The notes: generated by a model from the letters alone, not told the origin. Shown: positions 1-7,819, numbered from the stretch's first letter. The stretch: 64,000 bases of DNA from Candidatus Nitrosotenuis cloacae (GCF_026768455.1 NZ_JAPPVQ010000017.1:102710-166709), one strand, 5' to 3'. Translations and numbers: made by a program.

Positions 1-2
1 CG

Positions 3-254
3 CAGCTAATGGAAAAGCCGGTAATTGCCACAAGCGTGGGTGGAGTGCCTGAACTGATAAAAAACAACGTAACTGGATTATTGGTGGAAAAATCAAATCC
101 GGACGACCTGTACGAAAAGATCACAATTCTGCTAAATGACGAACAAAAACGAAAAGAGTTCGGCAGATCCGGCAGGGCATTTGTTAAAGAAAACTTTAGC
201 TGGGAAAGGGTCTGCAGTGACTTTGCAACCACGTTAAAGCAAAACGTCGGCTAA
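3..254 (+). CDS. Glycosyltransferase family 4, C-terminal fragment cut by window edge
   Basis: The reading frame is open from the left edge, so this is only the last 83 residues of a longer gene. It has the end of a GT-B (GT4) nucleotide-sugar glycosyltransferase: a PVIATSVGGVPELI segment, which in this family follows the donor-binding E-x7-E motif, then GLLVEKSNPDDL and a terminal helix with FSWERV. Its likely role is to add sugars to cell-surface glycans or lipids. It converges with the next glycosyltransferase, and the two stop codons overlap by four bases, suggesting a glycosylation locus that extends to the left. Donor and acceptor cannot be inferred. Confidence 0.85.
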   Translation, partial: QLMEKPVIATSVGGVPELIKNNVTGLLVEKSNPDDLYEKITILLNDEQKRKEFGRSGRAFVKENFSWERVCSDFATTLKQNVG

Positions 255-1201
255 TCTGATTCCAAGAGGCGCGTGTAAAACTCTACATATTTTGGCAGCA
301 TCACATCCCAAGTCATGTTCTTTGTAACAAAATCATAAGCGCTCTCCGCCATCCTGTCAGCCCTGCTTTTGTCTGCCAATAATGCATTTACCGATTCCAG
401 CAGTTTCTCTTCGTTACCAGATGGAACCAAGACGCCGGTCTGCCCGTCCTTTACCAGCTCCGGCGTACCCCCAGCATCGGTGGCAACTACTGGCACTCTC
501 AGGTAGAATGCCTCTTTTACCACAGTCGGAAGGCTTTCGATTCTGGACGGCACTACCAACACCTGCGACTGTTTCAGAATGATCATTGCCTCCTCCCATG
601 CAAGATCCGTACAATATACTACGTTGCCGCGTATTTTCGGCTCTATCCTCCTTAGCAGATCTATTCCCTTCTCAAAGCTGTCCCGCCCGATGTAGACTAC
701 CTGGTTTTCTTTTTTTTCCACACTAGGGAGATTCTTGAATTTTGATGTGTCGATGGGACTAGGCAGGTGTACAAAGTCCAGGCCCAGCTTTTCCTTGTAC
801 AGTCTTTTTGTGGCAAGCGAGTCGGTGGTCAGCCTGTCCGCCCATTTCAGAGCGCGCTTTTCTGTGATCCCAGATATGCTCCCAAGCACGTCGGAGTGAA
901 TTGCGTTTACCTGGTCGCTAAAGACGCCGTGGACGGATAGAACCCTTTTTTTTGCCCTAACAGCCTTCATCGCAAAAGCAGAAGGCACGTTGAATGCGTG
1001 AACTATGTCAAATCCGCCCTTGAAGAATCCAGATATCGTACTTGTAATGACAAAGCTTGGGTTTTTCAGATTCTTAATTGGTATCTTTGCCACATCTAGT
1101 AATTCCACTTTGATCCCATGTTCTCGCAGTTTGTCTGCAAGCATGGCAGCATGACCGCCTATGCCGCCGGAATATCGTGGTGAGACGAAAAGAAGTTTCA
1201 A
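251..1201 (-). CDS. Glycosyltransferase family 4
   Basis: The 316-residue protein has a GT-B fold. The N-terminal half begins with LLFVSPRYSGGIGGHA (acceptor-side Rossmann domain, glycine loop near residues 12-16). The C-terminal half has VVYIGRDSFEKGIDLL near 168-182 and the donor-site motif E222-x7-E230, followed by PVVATDAGGTPELV. No signal peptide or membrane segment is seen, so it acts at the cytoplasmic side. It is somewhat shorter than the usual 350-400 residues. Together with the neighbouring fragment it points to glycan assembly, perhaps the lipid-linked sugar that the STT3 enzyme elsewhere in this window transfers; that link is inference. Confidence 0.88.
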   Translation of the reverse strand: MKLLFVSPRYSGGIGGHAAMLADKLREHGIKVELLDVAKIPIKNLKNPSFVITSTISGFFKGGFDIVHAFNVPSAFAMKAVRAKKRVLSVHGVFSDQVNAIHSDVLGSISGITEKRALKWADRLTTDSLATKRLYKEKLGLDFVHLPSPIDTSKFKNLPSVEKKENQVVYIGRDSFEKGIDLLRRIEPKIRGNVVYCTDLAWEEAMIILKQSQVLVVPSRIESLPTVVKEAFYLRVPVVATDAGGTPELVKDGQTGVLVPSGNEEKLLESVNALLADKSRADRMAESAYDFVTKNMTWDVMLPKYVEFYTRLLESD

Positions 1202-1245
1202 TTATTCCAAATTGGGTTTGTGTTCTTAAAAGGTGTTGGATTTGA

Positions 1246-2910
1246 TTATACCAGTGCCTGTGATGCTTCGTGCATCATCTGGCTCTTTGCGCAGCCTGCT
1301 GCAAGCTCGTCGCCCTTTCCTCTTCTCATCAGTCCTCTGTACAGGCCGTCCTCTAGTTTGACTCCCTCTCTTTGCTCCCATTCCTCCACTGTGATAGAGT
1401 ACTTCTTTTGGATTCTGTCCCTGTACCATTCTGGAATGACATTGAATGCGCAGAACGGGATGATTCTAAGGTCCGGTGTCAGATAGTGGATGTCGCATCT
1501 CTGCAGTCTTTCCAAGTCCTCGTTGTACTTGTCCTGGAAGTGCATCATGCCAAGGAACAGTCCCTTTACGTGCCATGATCCCACAGAGTCAAATGATCTC
1601 TTCATTAGAATATTGCCAAACATCTTTGCCAGATCCAGTCCTGCCGGCTGCTTTTTCTTGTCTACAAAGCTTGAGAGCTTTCTTACCACCTCTAGCATTG
1701 TGAAATACTTGTTCTTGCCTGAGCGGATCTCCTCTGCCTTGTCCTCGAACAGTTCCAGCATTCCCTGGATGTCGCAGAATCTTGGCAGTGGGACAAACTT
1801 CTTTGTCTCCTCGTCCTCAAAGACATAGGTGCCTGCTCCGCATGCAAAGTGGATTGATAGTTCGTACTTTGGCTTGCTGGAAAAGGCCTCAATTACGTTG
1901 GTTAGTGGCATGCAACTTGGGACCGGGAACCAGTCGTCTACTGTTACCTCGCCCTTTGTCTGCTCCTCGATTCTCTGGATGCAGTCTGGAATGGTGATTC
2001 TGTACTTTTCTCTTTCTGCTTTTCCCATTCTGCCAGTTAATGATACCGGCTGGAAGTTTACTGCGTGGACTACGTCCATGTTCTTTTGAGCGTATCTAAT
2101 GATTCCACCCAGTTCGTGATCGTTAATTGATTTTATGACAGTTGGTACAAACACAACGGTGGTTCCAGTCTTTCTGCAGCTGTCAAGCGCATAAGGAATC
2201 TCCCAGTGGTTCTTTGGGTTTGTCCTTGCCGTTACTCCGTCGAAGCTCAAATACAGGTTGTTGCATCCTGCAAGCCTTACCTCTCGTGCAGCCTCTGGGT
2301 CCATTGCATGCCTGATGCCGTTTGTGTTCATCTGGACGTGCTCGACTCCTTCCTGCTTCATTATTTTGATGACATCTGCAATATCGTCACGTAGCATCGG
2401 CTCTCCGCCGGTAATCTGAATAGAGTTTCCAGGAATTGGTCTTTCTGCCCGCAAGGTCTTCATCATTGCCCTAACCTGCGCAAGTTCCGGCTCGTACATG
2501 TATGCTCCTTCAAGTCCCTTCTTTACATAGAAGAAGCAGTACCAGCAGGTAAGATCGCACCTGTTCGTTACAATCATGTTTGCCAGTCCGCTGTGGGACA
2601 GGTGGTTTGAGCACAATCCGCAGTTGTTCGGGCACGAGCATTTCTCTATCATCACGTTTGGTGCGTGCGCGCCCTTGCCGTCGGCCCAGTACGTGCTGAA
2701 CTTTTTGTACATCTCGTATGATCCAAAGTAAAGCTCCTCGCATTCTCCGTGTGAGGGGCATGTTTTTGTCATAAATACGCGGCCGTCGCGCTCGAATACC
2801 TCTGCATCAAGAATCATGTTGCAGTCAGGGCAGATGCTCTGGGTAAATCGTATGGTGGATTTCTTTCCCAGGCTCTTTGTAGAGTGTTTTGATAGCTGAA
2901 TTAGTGACAT
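1246..2910 (-). CDS. tes: Radical SAM enzyme, candidate tetraether lipid synthase (Tes)
   Basis: The 554-residue protein has the radical SAM signature C118-x3-C122-x2-C125 (CDLTCWYC) and an ITGGEP SAM-binding motif. An N-terminal rubredoxin-like knuckle (C27, C30, C51, C57) and a cysteine cluster C91, C93, C97, C100 precede the core, and more cysteines follow (for example in VPSC, HFACG, RFCD and PFCAF), enough for auxiliary iron-sulfur clusters. This layout matches tetraether synthase (the MJ0619 family), which joins two archaeol tails into membrane-spanning GDGT lipids. Such an enzyme is expected in thaumarchaea, which make crenarchaeol. It stands alone, divergent from trmB. Other members of the family are possible, so the substrate is not proven. 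Confidence 0.78.
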   Translation of the reverse strand: MSLIQLSKHSTKSLGKKSTIRFTQSICPDCNMILDAEVFERDGRVFMTKTCPSHGECEELYFGSYEMYKKFSTYWADGKGAHAPNVMIEKCSCPNNCGLCSNHLSHSGLANMIVTNRCDLTCWYCFFYVKKGLEGAYMYEPELAQVRAMMKTLRAERPIPGNSIQITGGEPMLRDDIADVIKIMKQEGVEHVQMNTNGIRHAMDPEAAREVRLAGCNNLYLSFDGVTARTNPKNHWEIPYALDSCRKTGTTVVFVPTVIKSINDHELGGIIRYAQKNMDVVHAVNFQPVSLTGRMGKAEREKYRITIPDCIQRIEEQTKGEVTVDDWFPVPSCMPLTNVIEAFSSKPKYELSIHFACGAGTYVFEDEETKKFVPLPRFCDIQGMLELFEDKAEEIRSGKNKYFTMLEVVRKLSSFVDKKKQPAGLDLAKMFGNILMKRSFDSVGSWHVKGLFLGMMHFQDKYNEDLERLQRCDIHYLTPDLRIIPFCAFNVIPEWYRDRIQKKYSITVEEWEQREGVKLEDGLYRGLMRRGKGDELAAGCAKSQMMHEASQALV

Positions 2911-2989
2911 TGACTAACTGGCATTTTTCCGATATGGTATTTAACGTATTTCCCACCGTTCACAGTGTGATTCAGTAGAATACCCGTTA

Positions 2990-3025
2990 CTGGTTTAAAT
3001 ATCAAAAAACCCCGACTAGATCGGG
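2990..3025 (+). promoter_or_regulatory. Promoter and inverted repeat in front of the trmB-type gene
   Basis: A TATA-like stretch (GGTTTAAATATC, about 2991-3002) lies about 26 bases before the start codon at 3027, fitting a leaderless or nearly leaderless transcript. Between them is an inverted repeat, CCCGA (3011-3015), five bases, then TCGGG (3021-3025), which would overlap the transcription start. Its position suggests an operator, possibly for the TrmB protein itself. Confidence 0.5.
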
Positions 3026-3026
3026 C

Positions 3027-3797
3027 ATGAGCATATCTGACAACACGCGCAAGTCACTTGAGAAGATCGGGCTTACAAGTTATGAAATTAGAACCTATTC
3101 TGCCCTTCTAAAGGCAGGCGAGCTTACCGCGTCCGACCTGAGCCAAAAGTCAGGCGTGCCATACTCCAAGATATACGAGGTGCTCGGCTCACTTGAGGAA
3201 AAGGGCTGGATAGGCTCAGACGATTCCAGGCCGACCAAATATTTTGCAAAATCCCCCTCCACTGCGCTAGAAGTGACAAAGCAAAAGCTAGAGTCGGATT
3301 TTAAGGAAAACGAAAACGTCGTTCTGCGGGAATTGGTCCCGATGTACGAAAAAAGCGGCGTAAGCGAGCGCCCCGACATATGGGTGCTATCTGGAATAAT
3401 GAACATCGCATCAAAGATTTTAGAGATGGTGGATACCTGCAAGAACGAGGTCCTAATAGCCATACCAAAGCCGAACGAGACCATAGTAAAGCAGGCGCTA
3501 CCAAAGATGAGGCAGCTGCACGACAAGGGAGTAAGCATCACAATACTAATGTCCGACCAGATGGAAAAAGAGTCTCTCAAGGCGATCTCGCGCGTTGCAA
3601 GCGTCAAGGTCAAAAAGGGTCTCTTTGGCGGCGGCATAATATCAGACAAGCGATACGTGGTGATTCTGCTTGGACCAATTCAGAGCGAGAATACAGACGG
3701 CGAGGCAGTCGCCATTTGGGCAGACCACGCAGGGCTTGCCGGTTTTGCAAAGGAATACTTTGAATATTTGCTCAAAGATGCAAAGAGTGTGGAATGA
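3027..3797 (+). CDS. TrmB-family transcriptional regulator
   Basis: The 256-residue protein has an N-terminal winged helix-turn-helix (about residues 5-75; LTSYEIRTYSALLKAGELTA, then SGVPYSKIYEVLGSLEEKGW) typical of TrmB. The rest (about 105-250) is a phospholipase D-like effector domain, as in TrmB/TrmBL proteins that sense sugars or other small ligands. No full sugar-binding C-terminal domain is evident. Its stop overlaps the start of the DtxR-type gene by four bases, so the two regulators are co-translated. An inverted repeat just before its start may be its own operator. The ligand is unknown. Confidence 0.85.
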   Translation: MSISDNTRKSLEKIGLTSYEIRTYSALLKAGELTASDLSQKSGVPYSKIYEVLGSLEEKGWIGSDDSRPTKYFAKSPSTALEVTKQKLESDFKENENVVLRELVPMYEKSGVSERPDIWVLSGIMNIASKILEMVDTCKNEVLIAIPKPNETIVKQALPKMRQLHDKGVSITILMSDQMEKESLKAISRVASVKVKKGLFGGGIISDKRYVVILLGPIQSENTDGEAVAIWADHAGLAGFAKEYFEYLLKDAKSVE

Positions 3798-4240
3798 CAG
3801 ACTCTAACGACGAGGTGCTTTTTGTCGGAACCGCGGAAGCCGAGCACGTAGAGATGTATCTCAAGGCAATCTGGCACATCAAGGAAAAGGGCGAGCCGGT
3901 AAAGATAAGCACCATAGCAAAGATGCTAAACGTAAGGCAGCCAAGCGTCGTGCAGATGCTAAAAAAGCTGAACGAAAAAGACCTGGTAAACTATTCCAAG
4001 GCCGGAGTCTCCTTGACAGAAGGCGGAGAGAAGGTCGGCTCAAGCATGATGCGAAACAGCCGGTTGCTTGAGGTGCTAATGGACAGCGCGCTAAAGGTGG
4101 AAATAGACGAGGAGATGGTCTGCGGAATCGAGCACCACATGAACAGGCAGTTCACCGACGCGCTGTGCACGATGCTAAAGCACCCAAGAAAGTGCCCGCA
4201 CGATCACGAGATCCCGCGCGGCGCATGCTGCACCAACTAA
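3794..4240 (+). CDS. DtxR/MntR-family metal-dependent regulator
   Basis: The 148-residue protein has a winged helix (about residues 10-75; VKISTIAKMLNVRQPSVVQML) and a dimerisation/metal domain containing EHHMNRQFTDALC and the Cys/His-rich PRKCPHDHEIP. These are marks of the DtxR/MntR/IdeR family, which represses iron or manganese uptake genes when metal is bound. It lacks the SH3-like third domain, like the shorter MntR type. It starts inside the end of the TrmB gene (ATGA overlap), so one transcript probably makes both. The metal cannot be told from sequence. The two extra C-terminal cysteines (ACCTN) could add to metal sensing. Confidence 0.85.
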   Translation: MTDSNDEVLFVGTAEAEHVEMYLKAIWHIKEKGEPVKISTIAKMLNVRQPSVVQMLKKLNEKDLVNYSKAGVSLTEGGEKVGSSMMRNSRLLEVLMDSALKVEIDEEMVCGIEHHMNRQFTDALCTMLKHPRKCPHDHEIPRGACCTN

Positions 4241-4296
4241 CCTGGGCACAGGTGTCTTTGGAGCATCAGATGTGTAATAGTTATTAGTAAGAAATG

Positions 4297-4314
4297 CCTT
4301 ACCATATGGTAAGG
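4297..4314. promoter_or_regulatory. Perfect 18-bp palindrome before abrB-vapC
   Basis: CCTTACCATATGGTAAGG is a perfect palindrome that ends two bases before the AbrB-like start codon at 4317. Antitoxins of the AbrB/MazE fold bind palindromes at their own promoters, so this is a strong candidate operator for autoregulation of the toxin-antitoxin pair. A TATA-like TTATTAGTAAG lies just upstream (4281-4291). Confidence 0.65.
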
Positions 4315-4316
4315 AA

Positions 4317-4553
4317 ATGTCAGAGATCAGTGTGGGTTCCATGACCAGCAAGGGCCAGATAACAGTCCCAAAGGAGATCAGGGACAGATTGGATCTAAGT
4401 GAGGGAGACAAGGTAATTTTTGTCATCGAGGATGGGCAGGCGACAATAAGAAAGGCACCTAGTGAGAAATTCTCTGAGATTCTGCGCAGGCAAAAGCCGT
4501 GGAGCGAGCATAGCGTCAGATTCCAAAAAAGAGTACGCAAAGAATGGCAATAA
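4317..4553 (+). CDS. vapB: AbrB/SpoVT-fold antitoxin (VapB type)
   Basis: The 78-residue protein has the swapped-hairpin AbrB DNA-binding domain at residues 8-50 (MTSKGQITVPKEIRDRL, then EGDKVIFVIEDGQATI). A basic tail (KPWSEHSVRFQKRVRKEW) follows, the part that in such antitoxins wraps the toxin. The last ten bases overlap the start of the PIN-domain toxin, the classic order and coupling of a vapBC module. It probably neutralises the VapC ribonuclease and represses its own promoter through the 18-bp palindrome beside its start. Confidence 0.9.
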   Translation: MSEISVGSMTSKGQITVPKEIRDRLDLSEGDKVIFVIEDGQATIRKAPSEKFSEILRRQKPWSEHSVRFQKRVRKEWQ

Positions 4554-4984
4554 CAGCACTGATTGATACAAACATCATACTAAACGCAAAAAATGACAGG
4601 GAGCCGCACTCTGCATATTCTTTGCAGTTATTGGATGCAGTCGAGGACGGCCTAGTGTATGGGGTGATATCGGTAATCTCGGTGGCAGAATTGTGCACCG
4701 GGTATTATTCCCAAGGAGACATGAAGGGCAAGGAGGAGCTGCTTGCTCATTTGGTATCAAGTAGGAATTTTGCCGTAGTGGATCTAAGCTTGGAAATATC
4801 TGATGCGGCAGCAAGGATTCGTGCAGATACTGGCCTCAGACTGCCAGATGCCATAATAATTGCCACGGGATTGGCAAAAAATGCGCAATATCTGGTAACA
4901 AATGACAAGGAGTTAAAGAAGGCAAGCCGTTATCTAAAAGTCGTATCTCCAAAGGAACTGTTAAGCAACAAAGGTAAGAAATAG
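4544..4984 (+). CDS. vapC: PIN-domain ribonuclease toxin VapC
   Basis: The 146-residue protein is a complete PIN domain. The four acidic residues that bind the metal are all visible: D8 (LIDTNIIL), E49 (SVAEL), D102 (LRLPDAIIIA) and D121 (VTNDKEL). VapC toxins are Mg/Mn-dependent RNases that cut tRNA or rRNA when the antitoxin is lost. It overlaps the AbrB-type antitoxin by ten bases and should be translated with it. Intact catalytic residues and an intact partner suggest an active module. Confidence 0.9.
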   Translation: MAITALIDTNIILNAKNDREPHSAYSLQLLDAVEDGLVYGVISVISVAELCTGYYSQGDMKGKEELLAHLVSSRNFAVVDLSLEISDAAARIRADTGLRLPDAIIIATGLAKNAQYLVTNDKELKKASRYLKVVSPKELLSNKGKK

Positions 4985-5037
4985 ACAATGTTACACCGGC
5001 GCGTATCGATTATATCATACCAAACCACACACCATCC

Positions 5038-5202
5038 ATGGCATGTTTTTGCGGCTGTGAAACGTACGTAAAGGATCCGTACGGCTTCAAGGTAGGATGC
5101 GTCAAGTGCACGCACGGCCCGCAGAATCACGAAGAAGAGTTCAGATCAGCTGCAAGAAAGAACGAGTCGCAAAGCCAAAAGCGCGACGTCGATTTTGGAT
5201 GA
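5038..5202 (+). CDS. Small cysteine-rich protein, function unknown
   Basis: A 54-residue frame starting at ATG. It carries four cysteines in two pairs (ACFCGCE near the start, then GCVKC), followed by a charged tail ending KRDVDFG. Spacing suggests one zinc-binding knuckle. A TATA-like GATTATATCAT lies about 25 bases before the start, fitting a leaderless transcript. It ends exactly where the converging YjbQ gene ends. Such tiny zinc proteins are common in thaumarchaea and often missed. No function is known to me. Confidence 0.6.
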   Translation: MACFCGCETYVKDPYGFKVGCVKCTHGPQNHEEEFRSAARKNESQSQKRDVDFG

Positions 5203-5628
5203 TTACTCCCCGATTATCTTTACAAGCACTCTTTTTGGTCGCATCCCGTCAAACTCTCCGTAGAATATCTGCTCCCACGGCCCAAAGTCCAGATCCCCGT
5301 CCGTGATTGCAACCACAACCTCGCGCCCCATTATCTGGCGCTTTAGGTGCGCGTCTGCGTTGTCCTCGCCGGTCTTGTTGTGATCATACTGCTCTGTCGG
5401 CTCGTGAGGCGCCAGAGTTTCAAGCCACGCAGCATAATCCCTGTGCAGCCCCGACTCGTTGTCGTTTATGAAGACGCTTGCCGTGATGTGCATCGCATTT
5501 ACAAGGCAGAGCCCCTCCCTGATCCCGCTTTTTTTGACAAGCTGCCTTATTTGCGGAGTCAGATTCAAAAAAGCAACCCGAGTCTTTGTGTTGAATGTGA
5601 GATGTTCCGTTAGCGACTTCATGACCAT
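5203..5628 (-). CDS. YjbQ/UPF0047 family protein
   Basis: The 141-residue protein matches the YjbQ family across its length: [20 protein letters not shown], then the [19 protein letters not shown] block with conserved histidines, then [14 protein letters not shown] near the C terminus. Bacterial members have weak thiamine phosphate synthase activity, but the physiological role is unsettled. The second ATG (start at 5622) is as good a start as the first. A TATA-like TTTATATCC (about 5648-5656) sits 20-28 bases upstream. It is cytoplasmic, with no neighbouring genes of a shared pathway. Confidence 0.88.
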   Translation of the reverse strand: MVMKSLTEHLTFNTKTRVAFLNLTPQIRQLVKKSGIREGLCLVNAMHITASVFINDNESGLHRDYAAWLETLAPHEPTEQYDHNKTGEDNADAHLKRQIMGREVVVAITDGDLDFGPWEQIFYGEFDGMRPKRVLVKIIGE

Positions 5629-5673
5629 CTAGACAATTCCTGAACGGATATAAAACTAAAACCCGTGTTAACA

Positions 5674-5941
5674 TCAGTCTTTTCCATATGCCGATTTATG
5701 ATCGCAGACTCGCAGTAAAATTATCGTGTTCTGCTGATAATCCACATCGAAGATGATTCGATCTCCTTTGTTTAGATGGTATGAGAAAGTTTTCATTGAT
5801 TTTTTAGTCGCCAAGATCTGCAGGATTTTCACTGGAAGCTAACTCACGTATGCCATCGTCAACCAGTAATTGGCGTACATGTCCAAGACGTCCATATTGC
5901 TTTAAGAATGTGGGTCTTTTGTCAATTCGCCACAATGTCAC
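5674..5941 (-). pseudogene. RelE-type toxin, disrupted by a frameshift
   Basis: From a GTG at 5941, overlapping the antitoxin stop, the frame reads LWRIDKRPTFLKQYGRL to ELASSENPADLGD and then hits TAA at 5804. The RelE-like continuation (KKSMKTFSYHL, then KGDRIIFDVDYQQNTIILL and RVCDHKSAYGKD, stop at 5674) is in the next frame from about 5808. The two halves together would make an ~89-residue protein, the normal RelE/YafQ length, and the break falls beside a run of six T on the plus strand. Either the toxin is dead or there is a sequencing error or recoding event. RelE toxins cut mRNA on the ribosome. Confidence 0.65.
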
Positions 5942-6072
5942 TTGTTGGCGTGCAGATCGCGGATCAGATCTTCGACATCGTTGTAGATTTTTCCTTTTTC
6001 TGTTCTCGCTTTTTTGATGTCTGCTATTTCCTCGTCAGATAGTGGCGGAGACTCGACTTTGGTTTTAGACAT
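5938..6072 (-). CDS. Small antitoxin of the RelB type
   Basis: A 44-residue frame from ATG, with sequence SPPLSDEEIADIKKARTEKG and ending DVEDLIRDLHANK. The acidic, helical character, small size and position directly before a RelE-like toxin, with overlapping stop and start, make it the antitoxin of a type II pair. A TATA-like region (TTAATTATGG on its strand, about 6092-6101) lies the right distance upstream. Its partner toxin is frameshifted, so this may be an orphan antitoxin. Family assignment rests mainly on context. Confidence 0.55.
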   Translation of the reverse strand: MSKTKVESPPLSDEEIADIKKARTEKGKIYNDVEDLIRDLHANK

Positions 6073-6331
6073 TGTCCAATATGCGTCTCTCCCATAATTA
6101 ACGATTTATGAATTCATATTTACAATGAGGCTCAGAACTCAAGATCCATTTCATCAAATCAAAGGGATAGTCTCATCAACGCCTACGAATAGTAACTGGC
6201 AGAAGGGAATTTAAAATTAAGCGCAAAAACGGACGGGCCGAACCAAAAGACCGGGACACCACAGTCAGATCAACCAAATGGCAGAATATTCACAAGAAGC
6301 TTGATAAAAGGTGTAAAGCCAATTAAGAGAA
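6073..6331. other. Intergenic region without a gene
   Basis: No convincing frame is seen on either strand. The left end holds the antitoxin promoter. A strong AT stretch TTTAAAATTAA (about 6210-6220) and TTGATAAAAG (about 6301-6310) face right; the second is about 25 bases before the 6332 gene. The stretch between them (about 6235-6300) could be a leader or a small RNA, but nothing in it is recognisable. Confidence 0.4.
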
Positions 6332-6736
6332 ATGGTTGCAATAGACGTACCTGCCTCGTTGGAAAGCTTTAGGCGATTCGTTATAGCCAGCACCTGCAGC
6401 TCATACATACCAAGAAGCTACATCGAGGACGAGGAAGTATTCCCAGAGCGCGAAGAGTCCCTTGGCTCAATATACGTCGAGGCAGCCGACAAGGTTACAC
6501 TCAAAAAGGTCCGGGACATCACGTTTGTCAATGCGCGCGACGTGCTTGGAATAATTTACAACTCCAAGAGCGGCAACACTGCCTTAAAGTGGAGACAGCT
6601 TAGAAGAAAGGGAGGAAAGGTGACAGGAGAGGCATCCCCCAACTCGCTTGTCAATCTGTCAGAGGGCGGCGTGATAACCCCCGAATGGGTCGACCAATAC
6701 CTCAAAAAGAAGAACTTAGAACATAGCTCCGCATAG
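6332..6736 (+). CDS. Conserved-looking hypothetical protein
   Basis: A 134-residue soluble protein that I do not recognise. It has no signal peptide or membrane segment. It has an acidic stretch (IEDEEVFPEREES), a predicted beta-rich middle (GSIYVEAADKVTLKKV, VLGIIYNSKSG), and a basic part (KWRQLRRKGGKVTG). A TATA-like TTGATAAAAG lies about 25 bases before the start. It lies 24 bases before pelota on the same strand and may share its transcript, so a link to translation is possible but unproven. Codon use resembles its neighbours, so it is probably a real native gene. Confidence 0.65.
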   Translation: MVAIDVPASLESFRRFVIASTCSSYIPRSYIEDEEVFPEREESLGSIYVEAADKVTLKKVRDITFVNARDVLGIIYNSKSGNTALKWRQLRRKGGKVTGEASPNSLVNLSEGGVITPEWVDQYLKKKNLEHSSA

Positions 6737-6760
6737 AGACTACGGGTCCTGCGATTTTTA

Positions 6761-7819
6761 ATGATCACAAAAACCATTGACGATTCGACGATATCATTTC
6801 TTGTAGAAGAGCCCGACGACCTGCTCACGCTAAGGAGGATAATAAAAAGCGGGGACAGAATAGTGGCAGACACGACCAGGGTCATAAAGCAGGAAAAAGA
6901 CTTTGCCCGACCCGACAGGGGGGAGCGTGTAAGGATAAGAATCGCGCTGGATGTCGAAAAGGCAGCCCTTGATTCGGTCTTTGACAGGCTGCGAGTCCAC
7001 GGCACCATAACGGAATCATCAAGCGAGGAGGTCTCAAAGGGCGTGCACCATTCTCTTTTGGTGAAAATCGACGACTCGCTGAACATATCAAAGAAAAAAT
7101 GGCTGCCAATCGAGCAGAAGCTGATCAAGTCACAAGACGAAAGCTTTGGCTTTGTGCTAGTCGCAGTGGACAGGGGCGACTGCGGTATCGGCAAGCTAAA
7201 AGGAACGCACCTCCAGTTATTGCAGAACTTGTATTCCGGGTCCGGCGGAAAGCAGTACAAGACGAACTTTAACATCGAGCCATTCTTTGAGAACATGCTA
7301 AAGGCGATGCAGACCGTACTCAGGGAGAACGATGTAATAGTGATTTTCGGGCCGGGCGAGACGAAGAAACAGTTCAACAACTATATCCAAAAGGCGCCGC
7401 TTGCGAAAAAACACAAGATCGAGATAGTAGAGGGAATCGACTCCGGCGGCGAGGACGGAATCTACACCTTCATAAAGTCAAAGTCGATGCGCCAGATATT
7501 AGGCGAGGGCAAGCTTGCAAAGGTCGCAGCAATCCTAGAAGAGATAATGATAAAGGCATACCACAAGAGCAAAAAATTCACGATGGGCTTTGATGAGACA
7601 AAGAAGGCAAACCAGTACGGCGCAATAGAGTCGCTCGTATTCTCTGAGAAGATAATCCAGACGCGCAACGAATCAGAGGTAATAGAGTTCCTAAACGAGG
7701 TGGAGGCAAAGGGCGTCAAGGTGTACGCACTTGATTCCAGCACGGACATCGGCATGCAGGTATCAGGGCTTGGCGGAATGGTCTCCCTTCTCAGATTCCC
7801 AATAGAGTCAGCTGGTTGA
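6761..7819 (+). CDS. pelA: Pelota (Dom34) mRNA surveillance factor
   Basis: The 352-residue protein has the full three-domain pelota layout: an Sm-like N-terminal domain (TISFLVEEPDDLLTLRRII, then RIRIALDVEKAALD), a central eRF1-like domain 2 with VAVDRGDCGIGKL, and a C-terminal domain ending in KGVKVYALDSSTDIG and GLGGMVSLLRFPI. Pelota enters the empty A site of stalled ribosomes and, with the aEF1A/ABCE1 machinery, splits them. As in other pelotas, the GGQ motif of release factors is absent. It ends overlapping the convergent cutA gene by 12 bases. Confidence 0.95.
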   Translation: MITKTIDDSTISFLVEEPDDLLTLRRIIKSGDRIVADTTRVIKQEKDFARPDRGERVRIRIALDVEKAALDSVFDRLRVHGTITESSSEEVSKGVHHSLLVKIDDSLNISKKKWLPIEQKLIKSQDESFGFVLVAVDRGDCGIGKLKGTHLQLLQNLYSGSGGKQYKTNFNIEPFFENMLKAMQTVLRENDVIVIFGPGETKKQFNNYIQKAPLAKKHKIEIVEGIDSGGEDGIYTFIKSKSMRQILGEGKLAKVAAILEEIMIKAYHKSKKFTMGFDETKKANQYGAIESLVFSEKIIQTRNESEVIEFLNEVEAKGVKVYALDSSTDIGMQVSGLGGMVSLLRFPIESAG

